From UBA493 sp035655435 (GTDB taxonomy: Archaea; Iainarchaeota; Iainarchaeia; Iainarchaeales; Iainarchaeaceae): a DNA stretch of 46,781 bases. The notes beneath the pieces are model-generated. The model was not told the origin of the DNA, did not search any database, and was given only the letters and a program-made list of their open reading frames with translations. The translations under genes were made by a program, and so were the position numbers. Positions 1-6,792 of the stretch are shown in pieces; the stretch's first letter is position 1; each line of letters opens with the position of its first letter. Location of the stretch: positions 1-46,781 of the forward strand of contig DASRUN010000017.1 in assembly GCA_035655435.1 (NCBI GenBank), in the 5' to 3' direction.

Positions 1-161
1 ACATCGGTAACCAAGCAAACCATGGTTCCCTCAGTATAATCAAGTTCGACAAACATTCCCCTATGCATTGTGCCGGAGTAAACAACAAAATCCAAAGCGC
101 TGGGAGAAGGGCTTTCGTGGCCGCTGATAATTGTTCCGATGTCATCGTTTTTTTCTTTCAT
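1..161 (-). CDS. herA: HerA-type DNA helicase/translocase, N-terminal fragment
   Basis: Partial gene that runs off the left edge; only the first 53 codons are visible. The start is the ATG at 161-159, which overlaps the stop of the preceding gene in an ATGA arrangement. The fragment reads as a small beta-barrel with GTIISGHESPSPSALDFVV near residues 9-27 and a later GMFVELD, the pattern of the HAS-barrel that opens HerA/FtsK-like ATPases. HerA is a hexameric ATP-driven translocase that works with the nuclease NurA in archaeal double-strand-break end resection. nurA lies five genes upstream in the same transcription direction, which strongly supports the call. The ATPase motifs are outside the window, so the assignment rests on the barrel and context. 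Confidence 0.7.
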   Translation of the reverse strand, partial: MKEKNDDIGTIISGHESPSPSALDFVVYSGTMHRGMFVELDYTEGTMVCLVTD

Positions 162-586
162 TTTTTTCGTCTCCTAAAAATAGTTACGCTTGGAAATATC
201 TTTTTCCTTTCTTTTATTTTTTGATATGCAGGATAAACAGTTTCTGCAGAATACCAACCGGCAACACAACAAACAGATACCTTTTTTCCCTCGCCAATTT
301 TTTTATTGGCAATTGATGCTAATTTTTCTGCGAGACCCTGAGTTCTAAAAAGGCCTAATCGAAGAAAATAACTTTTAATGCCGACTTTTGGTCCGACAGA
401 AATAAAGGTTATGCCTCTTTTTTTCCCTTCCTGCAGAATCTGAGGCTCCGGGTGAAAATAAGAAACAACAACATTAACTCCTTTTTCTTGCAATCTATCC
501 AAATCAGCAAAAGTCACAGGAAATCCTGAAGTAAAAAAATCTTGTTCGTGTTCAATAATGTCGTAAGGATACCTTCTTTCAACCAT
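158..586 (-). CDS. Dual-specificity-phosphatase-fold protein lacking the P-loop arginine
   Basis: 142-residue protein. I start it at the internal ATG 586, which overlaps the previous stop by a few bases and has a GGAGA site upstream; an upstream ATG at 661 would overlap the previous gene by about 80 bp. The pattern is that of a small PTP/DSP: an SGFPVTFADLDRL entry segment (residues 20-32), a GVNVVVSYFHPEP strand-loop (36-48), and a P-loop-like CCVAGWYS at 106-113. In the active family the loop is HCx5R(S/T); here Cys107 and Gly110 remain but Ser stands where Arg is expected. It may be a non-catalytic phosphate binder. Its place between nurA and herA suggests a link to that machinery, which is inference. 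Confidence 0.55.
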   Translation of the reverse strand: MVERRYPYDIIEHEQDFFTSGFPVTFADLDRLQEKGVNVVVSYFHPEPQILQEGKKRGITFISVGPKVGIKSYFLRLGLFRTQGLAEKLASIANKKIGEGKKVSVCCVAGWYSAETVYPAYQKIKERKKIFPSVTIFRRRKK

Positions 587-764
587 TCTTCGCACTCTCC
601 AAAAATTCTTTTCTAAATTTTTCAGTTCCTTCAATCGGAAAAACAATTGTGTTACACGCATTGCATTGTACTCGATTGTCTGCGGTTTCCATAAAATAAA
701 TCGGTTTGATGTTTGTTGAACCGCAACGCGGACAAAAAACCACTATTAGTTTGTTTTCCTGCAT
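579..764 (-). CDS. Small zinc-ribbon protein, 61 aa
   Basis: Start chosen at ATG 764-762, which forms a TGATG overlap with the stop of the upstream mini gene. The protein has two Cys pairs, CPRC (residues 11-14) and CNAC (about 35-38), separated by a stretch that would form the central strands of a single treble-cleft or zinc-ribbon knuckle, followed by a charged helix ending EFLESAKNG. No family beyond zinc ribbon is recognised. It could bind nucleic acid or serve as a protein-protein adaptor. It is translationally coupled to both neighbours in the nurA-herA operon. Confidence 0.6.
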   Translation of the reverse strand: MQENKLIVVFCPRCGSTNIKPIYFMETADNRVQCNACNTIVFPIEGTEKFRKEFLESAKNG

Positions 765-880
765 CAAAAAAAACCTTCCATAGGAGTTCCAATAAAACCG
801 CATTTTTTACATTTTTTCTGAGAACCTTTTAGCATCGGCTGATCCTCAAAACTTTTCGAACCGCACTTTGGGCAAATCAT
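764..880 (-). CDS. Mini zinc-ribbon protein, 38 aa
   Basis: Very short gene found by reading the minus strand. ATG 880-878 overlaps the stop of the AbrB-like gene as ATGA and has an AAGGTGA site five bases upstream, which argues for this start rather than the ATG at 901. The protein opens with ICPKCGS and has a second pair CKKC, so nearly the whole chain is one zinc ribbon. The stop overlaps the next ATG as TGATG. Two consecutive zinc ribbons of different sequence, each with its own ribosome binding site or coupling signal, suggest both are expressed. Confidence 0.6.
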   Translation of the reverse strand: MICPKCGSKSFEDQPMLKGSQKKCKKCGFIGTPMEGFF

Positions 881-1047
881 AAGTTCACCTTCTTTTTCCA
901 TTCAACATATTTTGATTTTTTTATTAACAAAAAACCTTCCTGAGTTGGTTGTACAATAAGAATAGTTCCAGGTTTCAATTTTTCCTGTCGCCTTAACTCA
1001 GCAGGAAGTGTTATTCTTCCCCTTGTAGACATTTTTACAACGTACAT
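877..1047 (-). CDS. AbrB/SpoVT-like swapped-hairpin protein, 56 aa
   Basis: Starts at ATG 1047, with ATG 1032 (MSTRGRITLP) possible. The core STRGRITLPAELRR followed by LKPGTILIVQ is the standard AbrB/MazE-type swapped-hairpin DNA-binding domain. Such proteins act as transition-state regulators or as antitoxins. No toxin follows; the downstream partners are two zinc ribbons, a phosphatase-fold protein and HerA. It could autoregulate the nurA-herA operon or be a chromatin-like accessory factor; the sequence does not decide. It lies 30 bp after nurA. Confidence 0.65.
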   Translation of the reverse strand: MYVVKMSTRGRITLPAELRRQEKLKPGTILIVQPTQEGFLLIKKSKYVEWKKKVNL

Positions 1048-1077
1048 AGCACCAACTCTAATTTAGTAAGTAAAACC

Positions 1078-2169
1078 TCAAAAAGGCCTGTTATCTCGCC
1101 TCATCTTTAATTTAATCGAATTCCCCAATTTATCCATTATTTTATTGTAAACAATTTCTATTTCATCGGGCTTTAATTTCGCGCGCATATCAGCTTCAAT
1201 GAGAACGGAAGGATATGCATATTCTCTATGAAGAGAACTGAGTGCGAACGCAACAGAAGCAATTTCATCTGCTTTTTCGGAAACATTTCCTTTTGCAATA
1301 AACTCAACCCTCAAAGGACGATCGTATTCTGTGGGCTTGATGTACAAACCGAAAATATTTTCACTCCACTCGGGAGAAAAATCCTGGAGCACCGGATGCT
1401 GTTTTATATTTTTTGTATAATTGAAAACGCACGAACGTTCATTTACCCCAAGAAAATAATCCAAAAAAGCGGAATCGAACATTCCTTCTAATTTCTCCGG
1501 CTCGAGAATTGAATCTTTTGAAAGAATTTGCTCTTGTACAATTTGGCGAAAGCGCGAACCGCGAGAATCCTCAACAGTAGCAATCAAAGTACAATTATTT
1601 TTTTCCGCCAACTCGTAAAGGGATTCAAATTCTTTTATTATTCCAATATAATTATCCGTTAAAGCGGATTCCTTTCTTGGTTTGTCCTGAAACTGCGGAA
1701 CAATCGAACCGTCAATGAACAAATACTTTGGCTTGTGGAGAAGAATCAATTTTTTTGAAGCATTAACTTCCTCTTTCAAACGAAGCAAGGATTTTGATTG
1801 CTCGGCTTCATCTTCCTCCAACGCACTATTACTCAAACGCGGTTCGGGAAATCTGAAAAAGCCGGGATAATAATGTGCGGCTTTTACAATGCCGTTATCA
1901 TACTCAAAACAAACTCCTACAGCGCGAACAAGAACAATATCCAGCGAAGCCAATCGTTTTGCAACAAAACCTGAATCAACTCCCCCTATCAAACCATTCG
2001 GAACCCACTTTCTAACAGGAGAAACCAATTTAGGTTCTTTCAAACCAAAATCAGGGGAAAAAATTTTATTCTTTAAGGGAGAAAGCTTTTGTGAAACCAA
2101 TTGTTTCCTTTTTTCGGAAGAGTGGATTGTTTCCACGGCCGAATTAATCACAAAACCAATATTATTCAT
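1078..2169 (-). CDS. nurA: NurA 5'-3' nuclease
   Basis: 363 residues, a usual length for NurA. The first catalytic motif appears as IGGVDSGF (Asp65), corresponding to the GVDGS-type metal-binding Asp, and a second acidic motif FIDGS is centred on Asp153. The C-terminal part (YDRPLRVEF onward) fits the dimerising RNase-H-like fold. NurA pairs with HerA and, with Mre11/Rad50, resects broken DNA ends to make 3' tails for RadA, which is also in this window. A TATA-like GATTTAAAAA sits about 25-30 nt before the ATG, so the gene heads the operon with a nearly leaderless start. Confidence 0.8.
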   Translation of the reverse strand: MNNIGFVINSAVETIHSSEKRKQLVSQKLSPLKNKIFSPDFGLKEPKLVSPVRKWVPNGLIGGVDSGFVAKRLASLDIVLVRAVGVCFEYDNGIVKAAHYYPGFFRFPEPRLSNSALEEDEAEQSKSLLRLKEEVNASKKLILLHKPKYLFIDGSIVPQFQDKPRKESALTDNYIGIIKEFESLYELAEKNNCTLIATVEDSRGSRFRQIVQEQILSKDSILEPEKLEGMFDSAFLDYFLGVNERSCVFNYTKNIKQHPVLQDFSPEWSENIFGLYIKPTEYDRPLRVEFIAKGNVSEKADEIASVAFALSSLHREYAYPSVLIEADMRAKLKPDEIEIVYNKIMDKLGNSIKLKMRRDNRPF

Positions 2170-2190
2170 AATAAAGGAAATGGTTCGAGG

Positions 2191-2200
2191 TTTTTAAATC
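2191..2200 (-). promoter_or_regulatory. TATA box for the nurA-herA operon
   Basis: On the minus strand this reads GATTTAAAAA, 22-31 nt before the nurA start codon at 2169. That spacing is typical of an archaeal promoter giving a leaderless or near-leaderless transcript. No other TATA-like box of similar quality was seen between nurA and herA, in keeping with a single operon. Confidence 0.5.
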
Positions 2201-2315
2201 AACTTAGGGTTCGGTGCCGGTGCGGAAAAACAAGAGAGTTTTACACATAACGAACTTCATGCAACCACGGATCAACAGCAAAATATAAATAGGCAAATGG
2301 ACTTATTTGTTCATT

Positions 2316-2729
2316 ATGAAAGCAGTTTTTGAAGTGAAAACGGTTGAAGCGGATTGGAAGCCGCCGTTCGCAAAGAACATCACAACAGAAGTTTACACTG
2401 TTTCCCAAAATGAGGAATTTGACAGAATACAGGGAAACGGCAACAATGAAGCCGTATTCAGGCTCCTGACGGTTCAAGGAGACCATGCCAAAATACAGTT
2501 CAGCAAGCTTTTTACACTTAAAGAAAATACAGGAAACGCGGGAAAAGACAAAACCGTTACAATACCAAAGGGACACGAAGAAGTAGTGAGCTACTTGTGG
2601 GGAGAGAAAGGAATAACAAAAAAAATTGTTTTCAAAGGATTTTCAAGCACAGAGTTACCAAGATTCCAGGATTCCGGAATGGAAGAAACAAGAGCACAGA
2701 ATGCTCCAATACCAAACCAATTCGAATAA
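2316..2729 (+). CDS. Hypothetical protein, 137 aa
   Basis: The start at ATG 2316 is favoured because a TATA box AAATATAAAT lies at 2281-2290 and would place the transcript start close to it; a TTT-ATT extension upstream has no ribosome binding site. The protein is soluble and polar, with beta-rich segments (MKAVFEVKTVE, FRLLTVQGDHAKIQF) and no signal peptide or membrane segment. I do not recognise a family. Its last codons and stop form the left copy of an 18-bp direct repeat that brackets the following hicBA pair. Confidence 0.55.
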   Translation: MKAVFEVKTVEADWKPPFAKNITTEVYTVSQNEEFDRIQGNGNNEAVFRLLTVQGDHAKIQFSKLFTLKENTGNAGKDKTVTIPKGHEEVVSYLWGEKGITKKIVFKGFSSTELPRFQDSGMEETRAQNAPIPNQFE

Positions 2730-2737
2730 AATCCATT
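2720..2737. repeat. 18-bp direct repeat, left copy, flanking hicBA
   Basis: ATTCGAATAAAATCCATT occurs here and again at 3256-3273, exact over 18 bp. This copy includes the stop codon of the upstream gene (the TAA in GAATAA). The two copies lie immediately outside the hicA and hicB coding region. The bases flanking the match differ on both sides. Confidence 0.9.
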
Positions 2738-2739
2738 AA

Positions 2740-2946
2740 TTATTCAAAATCTGATTCATTCAAACCTGTTGCTTTTACAATTGAATTAAGAGTTTTCTTT
2801 GAAATCACTTTGTGATTCGGAACCGTAACAGGGATTTTTTCAGGGTGCCTAAGATGAACATGGCTTCCTTTCTGATTTCTGATATAGTAACCTTTTTTCA
2901 GGCGAATTTTAATTACTTCTCCGCCGGAAATAATAGGCAATTTCAT
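2740..2946 (-). CDS. hicA: HicA-type mRNA interferase toxin
   Basis: 68 residues, standard for HicA. The dsRBD-like fold is seen as ISGGEVIKIRLKKGYYIRNQKGSHVHLRHP split over residues 6-35, with the catalytic His in GSHV (His29), then VTVPNH and a C-terminal helix. HicA toxins bind and cleave mRNA and are neutralised by HicB. The ATG overlaps the stop of the upstream hicB as ATGA, so the antitoxin is made first. It ends 2 bp from the left 18-bp direct repeat. Confidence 0.85.
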   Translation of the reverse strand: MKLPIISGGEVIKIRLKKGYYIRNQKGSHVHLRHPEKIPVTVPNHKVISKKTLNSIVKATGLNESDFE

Positions 2947-3167
2947 AGTTTAACTGCAACAGTGGCAATTTCATTTTCTGATTTTATTATTGGAATGCCG
3001 TCCTCTGCAAGAGATTCCATATGCAATTCAATTGCTTCCCTTATATTTTTCAACGCGTCTTTTTTTGACTTTCCTTGACTTATACAGCCGGGCAAAGAAG
3101 GAACAGTAACGGTAAACCAACCGCTTTGCTTATCTTTTTCTAAAATAACTTTCCAATTCATAGTCAT
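2943..3167 (-). CDS. hicB: HicB-type antitoxin, short form
   Basis: 74 residues from ATG 3167, or 72 from ATG 3161 (MNWKVILEKD). The partial RNase-H-like HicB fold is clear: DKQSGWFTVTVPSLPGC then GKSKKDALKNIREAIELHM. No C-terminal HTH or ribbon-helix-helix DNA-binding domain is present, so direct autorepression would need another factor. A TATA box ATTTATAAG on the minus strand (about 3188-3196) gives a leaderless transcript. hicB precedes hicA with a 4-nt overlap. Confidence 0.82.
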   Translation of the reverse strand: MTMNWKVILEKDKQSGWFTVTVPSLPGCISQGKSKKDALKNIREAIELHMESLAEDGIPIIKSENEIATVAVKL

Positions 3168-3255
3168 ACAAATAGCGCTTGTTTATACTTATAAATTTGT
3201 CGGCGACGTCTGATTGTATTCCAATAATTTAGATTCCTCGCAGAATCACAAATGT

Positions 3256-3273
3256 ATTCGAATAAAATCCATT
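3256..3273. repeat. 18-bp direct repeat, right copy, flanking hicBA
   Basis: Exact second copy of the repeat at 2720-2737. It lies just upstream of the alaX promoter (TTTAAAATAA follows directly). Removing one copy plus the intervening hicBA segment would join the upstream gene's stop codon directly to the alaX promoter, as expected if the cassette inserted between two neighbours. Confidence 0.9.
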
Positions 3274-3302
3274 TAAAATAATTTACAAATTCAAATCCTT
3301 TA

Positions 3303-4007
3303 ATGACACAAAAACTCTACTTAGATGATTCGTATCTAAAAGAATGCGAAGCTACAATCACACACGCTGAAGGAAAATTTGTCGAACTTGACAAAACAAT
3401 TTTCTATCCACAAGGAGGAGGACAGCCAAGCGATATTGGAAAAATTTTTAGAGGAAAAGAAGAATTCAGAATTATTCACGGAAAAAATAACGGAGAAAAT
3501 GTTTCTTACGAAACAGACAAAGAAGGGCTCAAAGTAGGGGATAAAATCAAATGCATTATTGATTGGGGGCCGCGCTACAAATATATGAGAATGCATACAA
3601 GTGCGCACATAATGGCGCAGATTGTGAATAAGGAACTCGGCGCACTCATAACCGGAAACCAATTGGGATTAGAAGAAACAAGGATGGATTTCAGCGTTCC
3701 GGAATTTGACAAAGAACTATTGAAACGCTTTGAAGGAAAAGCAAACGAAATAATTGAGAAAAATTTGCCGATTTCAATTTCTTACGAAGAAAGAGAAAGC
3801 GCTTTGAAAAGACCGGAATTATTCAGATTGAAAGATGTTCTCCCGAAAAACATTCCAATTCTAAGAATTGTCGCAATAGGAAACTTTGATATTCAAGCGG
3901 ACGGCGGAACGCATGTAAAAACAACAAAAGAAATAGGGAAAATAAAAATCACGGATTTCAAAAACAAAGGAGCGGAAAACAGGAGAATTTACTGGACGCT
4001 TGAATAG
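3303..4007 (+). CDS. alaX: Alanyl-tRNA editing protein AlaX-M
   Basis: 234 residues, the medium AlaX size. It hydrolyses mischarged Ser-tRNA(Ala) in trans. Visible features are the N-terminal glycine motif FYPQGGGQPSD (residues 34-44), the metal site HTSAH (98-102), and a second metal motif ADGGTHVKTT around 199-208 with His204. A TATA-like TTTAAAATAA about 25-30 nt before the ATG indicates a leaderless mRNA. The gene stands alone between two toxin-antitoxin pairs. Confidence 0.85.
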   Translation: MTQKLYLDDSYLKECEATITHAEGKFVELDKTIFYPQGGGQPSDIGKIFRGKEEFRIIHGKNNGENVSYETDKEGLKVGDKIKCIIDWGPRYKYMRMHTSAHIMAQIVNKELGALITGNQLGLEETRMDFSVPEFDKELLKRFEGKANEIIEKNLPISISYEERESALKRPELFRLKDVLPKNIPILRIVAIGNFDIQADGGTHVKTTKEIGKIKITDFKNKGAENRRIYWTLE

Positions 4008-4046
4008 TCGCACCGGCAACGAACTCTCAAAATGTTTAAATATTAG

Positions 4047-4062
4047 TTATACTAAAGTATAA
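4047..4062. promoter_or_regulatory. Perfect palindrome, likely VapB operator
   Basis: TTATACT-AA-AGTATAA: two perfect 7-bp arms with a 2-bp spacer, ending 2 bp before the vapB ATG and just downstream of the TATA box TTTAAATA (4035-4042). The position over the transcription start is where a VapB/VapBC complex would repress its own operon. Confidence 0.6.
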
Positions 4063-4064
4063 TT

Positions 4065-4277
4065 ATGGCTATTGAGGTTACAATAAAAAAATGGGGAAAT
4101 TCCAAGGGAGCTATCTTCCCGAAAGAGTTTCTGGAAAAACAGGGCATAAAGGAAAATGACACGGTACTTTTAGAAGTGGTTAAGAAGATGAATCTTTCAA
4201 AAGTTTTCGGATCCGCCCCGAAAAGAACCATGTCGGGCCAAAAATTTAAGGACATGGTGAGAAAAGGATGGGACTGA
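4065..4277 (+). CDS. vapB: VapB-type AbrB-fold antitoxin
   Basis: 70 residues. The N-terminal half is an AbrB-like DNA-binding hairpin (IKKWGNSKGAIFPKEF, residues 7-22, then IKENDTVLLEV), and the C-terminal tail (about 45-70) would wrap the toxin. Its ATG is 2 bp after a perfect palindrome. The gene overlaps vapC by 10 nt, so antitoxin and toxin are translationally coupled. Confidence 0.8.
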   Translation: MAIEVTIKKWGNSKGAIFPKEFLEKQGIKENDTVLLEVVKKMNLSKVFGSAPKRTMSGQKFKDMVRKGWD

Positions 4278-4639
4278 AAGCCTATTTCTTTGACACCTAC
4301 GCATTTTTTGAAATAATAAATGCGAACCCAAATTACTCTGCGCATCTGGAAACGGTGGGCACGACAACAAAACTAAACCTCATGGAACTGCATTACGGTC
4401 TCCTTAGAGAATACGGTAAAAAGTTTGCGGACGAAAAATATGATAATCTCGTTAAGAACACATTAGAGGTTGATGATAAAACCATAAAAGAAGCAAACGA
4501 ATTCCGACTAAAACACGCAAAAAAGAAACTCTCCTATATCGACTGTGTCGGATATGTATCCGCGAAAAGACACAACCTAATATTTCTTACCGGGGACAAG
4601 GAATTCAAAAACATGGAAAATGTTGAATTCGTAAAATAA
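4268..4639 (+). CDS. vapC: PIN-domain toxin VapC
   Basis: 123 residues, a usual VapC length. The four acidic residues of a PIN ribonuclease active site are present: Asp9 (FFDTYAFFE), Glu40 (NLMELHYGL), Asp92 (SYIDCVGY) and Asp110 (LTGDKEF). VapC toxins cleave tRNA or rRNA at specific sites. The gene starts inside the end of vapB. Confidence 0.85.
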   Translation: MGLKAYFFDTYAFFEIINANPNYSAHLETVGTTTKLNLMELHYGLLREYGKKFADEKYDNLVKNTLEVDDKTIKEANEFRLKHAKKKLSYIDCVGYVSAKRHNLIFLTGDKEFKNMENVEFVK

Positions 4640-4676
4640 AGCAACAAATATATTCTTTGATTGAGTTGAATCTCTA

Positions 4677-5027
4677 ATGGAATACAAACAAGTAATTATT
4701 ATCAGAAAAGACCTTGGAATGGGGGTTGGGAAAACTTCGGCGCAAACAGCACACGCATCGCTTGAGGCTTATGAAAAAGCGGTTCGCGAAAAACCAAATT
4801 GGGTTAGGGAATGGAAAGAATCCGGACAAACAAAAATAGTGGTTAAAGTTAATTCCAAAAAAGAATTGTTGGAAATGTTCGAAAAAACAAAAAAAATATT
4901 TCCAACCTCATTGATAAAAGACGCGGGAAGAACACAAATAGAAGCAGGAGAACCAACCGCTGTTGCAATTGGGCCTGCACCTGAGAACGAGCTTAATAAA
5001 TTCACAAAAGAGCTCAAATTACTATGA
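4677..5027 (+). CDS. pth2: Peptidyl-tRNA hydrolase, archaeal type (Pth2)
   Basis: 116 residues, as expected for Pth2. It recycles stalled peptidyl-tRNA. The family signature is clear: YKQVIIIRKDLGMGVGKTSAQTAHA (residues 3-27) with the catalytic Lys in RKDLGMG and the QTAHA helix, then TKIVVKVNSKKEL, IKDAGRTQIEAGEPT and AIGPAPE. A TATA-like AAATATATTC lies 5' of the start. The stop overlaps the start of the next short ORF as ATGA. Confidence 0.92.
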   Translation: MEYKQVIIIRKDLGMGVGKTSAQTAHASLEAYEKAVREKPNWVREWKESGQTKIVVKVNSKKELLEMFEKTKKIFPTSLIKDAGRTQIEAGEPTAVAIGPAPENELNKFTKELKLL

Positions 5028-5143
5028 CAAAATTGGGAGTGGTATCGAGCACAAGCGACCTTGCAGAACAAGGTTCTGCGAGTCCTCGTCCACAAAGTGG
5101 ACAAGGAGATAGCACGCTTCACTCCCGCAAGCAGGCGGGATGA
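5024..5143 (+). other. 39-codon ORF that also encodes three consecutive RNA hairpins
   Basis: ATG 5024 overlaps the pth2 stop and the TGA at 5141-5143 overlaps the next start, so it is a perfectly coupled mini ORF. The encoded peptide is low-complexity and unrecognised. The RNA is more striking: GCAGAAC/GTTCTGC (5063-5079, loop AAG), GTCCAC/GTGGAC (5088-5102, loop AAA, with an outer TCCT/AGGA), both enclosed by AAGCG/CGCTT (5053-5057 with 5115-5119), then TCCCGC/GCGGGA (5123-5140). The last stem ends on the start codon of the next gene. It may be a structured spacer or regulatory element rather than a protein gene. Confidence 0.5.
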
Positions 5144-5367
5144 TGAAACCGGATAAAACAATTTTTTTTGGAATAGCGGCACTTGCGATAATTCTTAGTT
5201 TAGTGTTACTTGCATTTTTTGCAGGATTTCAAAAATCATTTGCGAACGCAAACACAATATCAAATTCAAGCCCTGTAGGATTGATTGCAATAGTGGCAAT
5301 AGTCCTTTTCGGGGGCATATACTTATTCAAGGCAGCGGGGCATATTCTCAAAGGAGTGATAGAATGA
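5143..5367 (+). CDS. Small two-helix membrane protein, 74 aa
   Basis: Start at ATG 5143 (MKPDKTIFF); ATG 5140 is also possible. Two membrane helices are evident, about residues 7-27 (IFFGIAALAIILSLVLLAFF) and 45-65 (VGLIAIVAIVLFGGIYLF), joined by a short polar loop. No family is recognised. The start codon overlaps the base of a hairpin, and the stop overlaps the following GTPase gene by 4 nt, so it belongs to the pth2-GTPase operon. Confidence 0.6.
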   Translation: MKPDKTIFFGIAALAIILSLVLLAFFAGFQKSFANANTISNSSPVGLIAIVAIVLFGGIYLFKAAGHILKGVIE

Positions 5368-6107
5368 ATTATTGGAATATTGTTAGGAATGTTGTGGAAG
5401 AAGCAGACATAGTGATTGAGATAGTTGACGCGAGGTTTCCACAGCAGAGCAGGAACAATGATCTTGAGAGACTTGCGCACGCAAAAGGAAAAAAAATTCT
5501 CATAATACTAAACAAAAGCGACCTTGTTTCAAGAAAAAAACTTGCGGAAGCAAAAAAAGGATTTGAATACCCGGCAATCTTTGTTTCCACAAAAGACCGC
5601 AAAGGAAAAACAAGGATAAAAAAAACGCTTGGAATGCTATCCGAAAAAAAAGACGTAAAAGTCGCAATCTGTGGCTACCCCAACACGGGGAAAAGTTCCA
5701 TAGCAAACATGCTCAGAGGAAAAAAAAGTTCAAGAACAAGTTCAACTGCGGGATTTACAAAAGGAAAACAAGCAGTAAGATTGAGCTCGAAAATAATGCT
5801 CATAGATACTCCGGGAATAATTCCCTTGAACGAACATGATGAAACACTTATGGTTATGTTATCCGCGAAAAACCCACAACATCTAAAAGATATTGAGGGA
5901 ACAGGCCTTGAAATAGGAAAAATTTTGTTGGAAAACAATAAAGAAAAACTCCTAAAATATTATGAAATAGAGGCAAAAGATGAGGAAGAACTGCTTGAAC
6001 AAATAGCACTAAAAAGGAATAAAATGAGAAAAGGAAACATTCCGGACACTAATTCCGCGGCAATGCTGCTGATAAACGACTTCCAAAAGGGAAAAATAGG
6101 TTTATAA
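5364..6107 (+). CDS. Circularly permuted GTPase, YlqF/RbgA-like family
   Basis: 247 residues. The G motifs occur in permuted order: G4 NKSD at 50-53 comes first, then G1 GYPNTGKS at 104-111, then G3 DTPG at 148-151. This order defines the YRG/YlqF/YjeQ group, whose members generally assist ribosome assembly. A charged C-terminal helical domain follows (about 170-247). Its position after pth2 fits a translation-linked role; the precise rRNA or ribosomal target is unknown. Confidence 0.85.
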   Translation: MNYWNIVRNVVEEADIVIEIVDARFPQQSRNNDLERLAHAKGKKILIILNKSDLVSRKKLAEAKKGFEYPAIFVSTKDRKGKTRIKKTLGMLSEKKDVKVAICGYPNTGKSSIANMLRGKKSSRTSSTAGFTKGKQAVRLSSKIMLIDTPGIIPLNEHDETLMVMLSAKNPQHLKDIEGTGLEIGKILLENNKEKLLKYYEIEAKDEEELLEQIALKRNKMRKGNIPDTNSAAMLLINDFQKGKIGL

Positions 6108-6132
6108 GAAACGGTTTCCAAAAGAATAGAGA

Positions 6133-6789
6133 ATGATTCCACAGCAGACAAAAAAAATCGTTGGTTACTTCATAGCAATATACATAGCATTTGGATTGCT
6201 GTTAGTGTACTTATTTTTGTTCAACACCGGGCTTGAAATAATCGAGGAATTCAACGAACAAACCGCCTCAAAAGATGTGTACATTTACAACAACACGGAC
6301 CGGATAATAAACAACGTGGAAATAAAAATCCGGGAAAATGAAACGGAAACGGAGTTCGCAAAACTGAAATTCCTAGCGCCAAAAGAAAAAAGACTCCTGG
6401 AACTTCCAACAACAATTTCACAGGCAATAATAATAGCAACAGCGCCTTTTCACGTTACCGTTGAAAAATTAGTTGTCCTCAAAGTGAAAGGACAGAACAC
6501 GGTAAAACTAAGTTTCCCGGAAACAATAGAATTCGGAAAATCGTTCAAATTCACCGTGGACTTATGCAACCAAAACACCGATGACACGCAATACAAAATA
6601 GAGGAAGAACACGAACCCGGATTTTTTTCGGAACCATCGAAAACCGAGGTAACCACAATAGAAGCCACAAAATGCAAAACACTTGAATACACACTAACTC
6701 CCATAGGAAAAGGCGAAACCACAATCTATTTTAATGTGAACTCGGAAAATACTACCGACCAAGTTCAACAAACAATAACGGTTGATTAA
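6133..6789 (+). CDS. Membrane-anchored protein with exported beta-sandwich region
   Basis: 218 residues. An N-terminal membrane helix (about 13-34, VGYFIAIYIAFGLLLVYLFLF) acts as a signal anchor. The rest is polar and beta-rich, with repeats of short strands and Thr/Glu-rich loops suggesting one or two Ig-like domains outside the cell. Two Cys residues (VDLCNQ and ATKCKT) could form a disulfide. TTTATAAG about 27 nt upstream lies in the end of the GTPase gene and gives it its own leaderless promoter. Family not recognised. Confidence 0.6.
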   Translation: MIPQQTKKIVGYFIAIYIAFGLLLVYLFLFNTGLEIIEEFNEQTASKDVYIYNNTDRIINNVEIKIRENETETEFAKLKFLAPKEKRLLELPTTISQAIIIATAPFHVTVEKLVVLKVKGQNTVKLSFPETIEFGKSFKFTVDLCNQNTDDTQYKIEEEHEPGFFSEPSKTEVTTIEATKCKTLEYTLTPIGKGETTIYFNVNSENTTDQVQQTITVD

Positions 6790-6792
6790 CCC

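Noticed and set aside
131..316. Open reading frame on the plus strand at the left end
   Set aside because: It is the antisense of the phosphatase-fold gene, lacks a ribosome binding site and encodes a low-complexity Phe/Ser-rich product.
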